Origin: Streptococcus oralis
GTDB taxonomy: Bacteria > Bacillota > Bacilli > Lactobacillales > Streptococcaceae
DNA: 64,000 nucleotides
Direction of reading: 5' to 3'
Assembly: GCF_004127215.1 (NCBI RefSeq)
Contig: NZ_QEWJ01000002.1
Coordinates: forward strand, 1 to 64,000
Shown: positions 63,679 through 64,000 of the stretch, piece after piece
Position numbering within the stretch: the first letter of the stretch is position 1
Layout: each line of letters begins with the position of its first letter
The notes under the pieces: generated by a model
The model's input: only the letters and a program-made list of their open reading frames with translations
Databases searched by the model: none
What the model was told of the DNA's origin: nothing
Translations under genes and position numbers: made by a program

Positions 63679-64000
63679 AACCAGAAATAGAAAAAGAAGT
63701 GAAAGAGGCCTTTAAGATTGTTATTAAAGAATGTAAAACAGCGAATATCTTAGAGATTGATTTTTCTATGGAGAAGCATTTAAAAATGGCCGATAAGGCT
63801 CAAATAAGGTCCTTTGCAGTGTCATTCCAACAAAATGGATATGATGTAAACGTAGATGATATTGAAGTTTATGAATCTAAATCATCGGATGTGGTTCAAT
63901 TTATTGTTAAGTCCACTAAAAAAGGCGAAGATAGCATCTTTTGGGTTGGTAACTATAACACACTGGCTCACCAAGTTAGTATCTCACACTACTATGGAGG
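63660..64000 (+). CDS. C-terminal part of the frameshifted protein, runs off the window
   Basis: Starting at MPGHKVKPEIEKEVKEAFKI the frame stays open to position 64000, with soluble, mixed alpha/beta character (ILEIDFSMEKHLKMADKAQ, DVVQFIVKSTKKGED). No ribosome binding site precedes ATG 63660. An upstream TAA in this frame lies near 63628, so independent translation would need this ATG. It most likely is the extracellular domain of the protein begun at 63439. Confidence 0.55.
   Translation, partial: MPGHKVKPEIEKEVKEAFKIVIKECKTANILEIDFSMEKHLKMADKAQIRSFAVSFQQNGYDVNVDDIEVYESKSSDVVQFIVKSTKKGEDSIFWVGNYNTLAHQVSISHYYG

Overview
The window is low-GC Firmicute DNA and reads throughout as a Streptococcus of the mitis/oralis group. 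The evidence is the streptococcal gene order nrdD-nrdG-S10/spc/alpha ribosomal operon-leuS and ruvB-uppS-cdsA-eep-proS-bglA-glmS, one BOX repeat, CiaR-type small RNAs and a MucBP-type LPXTG adhesin. The species cannot be fixed from one window.

Layout. 1-3.0 kb: 3' end of a repeat-rich LPXTG wall-anchored adhesin. 3.4-9.9 kb: a small ORF, a polytopic membrane protein, then the anaerobic ribonucleotide reductase cluster (nrdD, a 46-aa protein, two GNAT paralogues, nrdG, a P-loop kinase). 10.0-25.1 kb: the complete S10-spc-alpha superoperon, from a strong extended -10 promoter to a terminator after rplQ. It has several structured gaps and a 59-aa ORF between rpsH and rplF. 25.3-30.5 kb: an ACT protein, a DUF711 protein, a CiaR-type small RNA, a phosphoglycerate-mutase-family enzyme and leuS. 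30.57-31.33 kb: an IS200-type insertion sequence. 31.3-33.7 kb: a MarR repressor with a BAAT-type acyl hydrolase, sharing one operator motif, then yjdF behind its riboswitch.

33.8-42.7 kb is the accessory region. Its left part (33.8-39.36 kb) is a compact integrative element. It carries an Fst-type toxin with antisense RNA, an XRE repressor with two operators, three small genes, a 193-nt giant inverted repeat, iteron-like repeats, a Rep that joins an HUH nickase to an SF3 helicase (the architecture of CRESS-DNA virus and pCRESS plasmid Reps), a DUF3173 protein and a tyrosine integrase. Its right part (39.37-42.7 kb) is an operon of XRE repressor, Cap4/DUF4297-like nuclease and zinc-hook SMC/Rad50-like ATPase, which looks like a Lamassu/ABC-3C-type defence system. 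The two XRE repressors are homologous and face the same operator architecture (TATAANC-AAAAT-GNTTATA), so replication of the element and the defence operon may be cross-regulated.

42.7-50.8 kb: two GNATs, three further CiaR-type small RNAs around ruvB and a COG3575 gene, then uppS-cdsA-eep-proS (lipid carrier, phospholipid, site-2 protease, tRNA charging). 50.8-61.8 kb: BOX element, bglA, a GCS2-type ligase, thrC, a MATE transporter with a HAD phosphatase, a LysM secreted protein, MarR with DUF1304, and glmS. 61.8-64 kb: four unrecognised small or membrane proteins, the last apparently frameshifted and running off the window.
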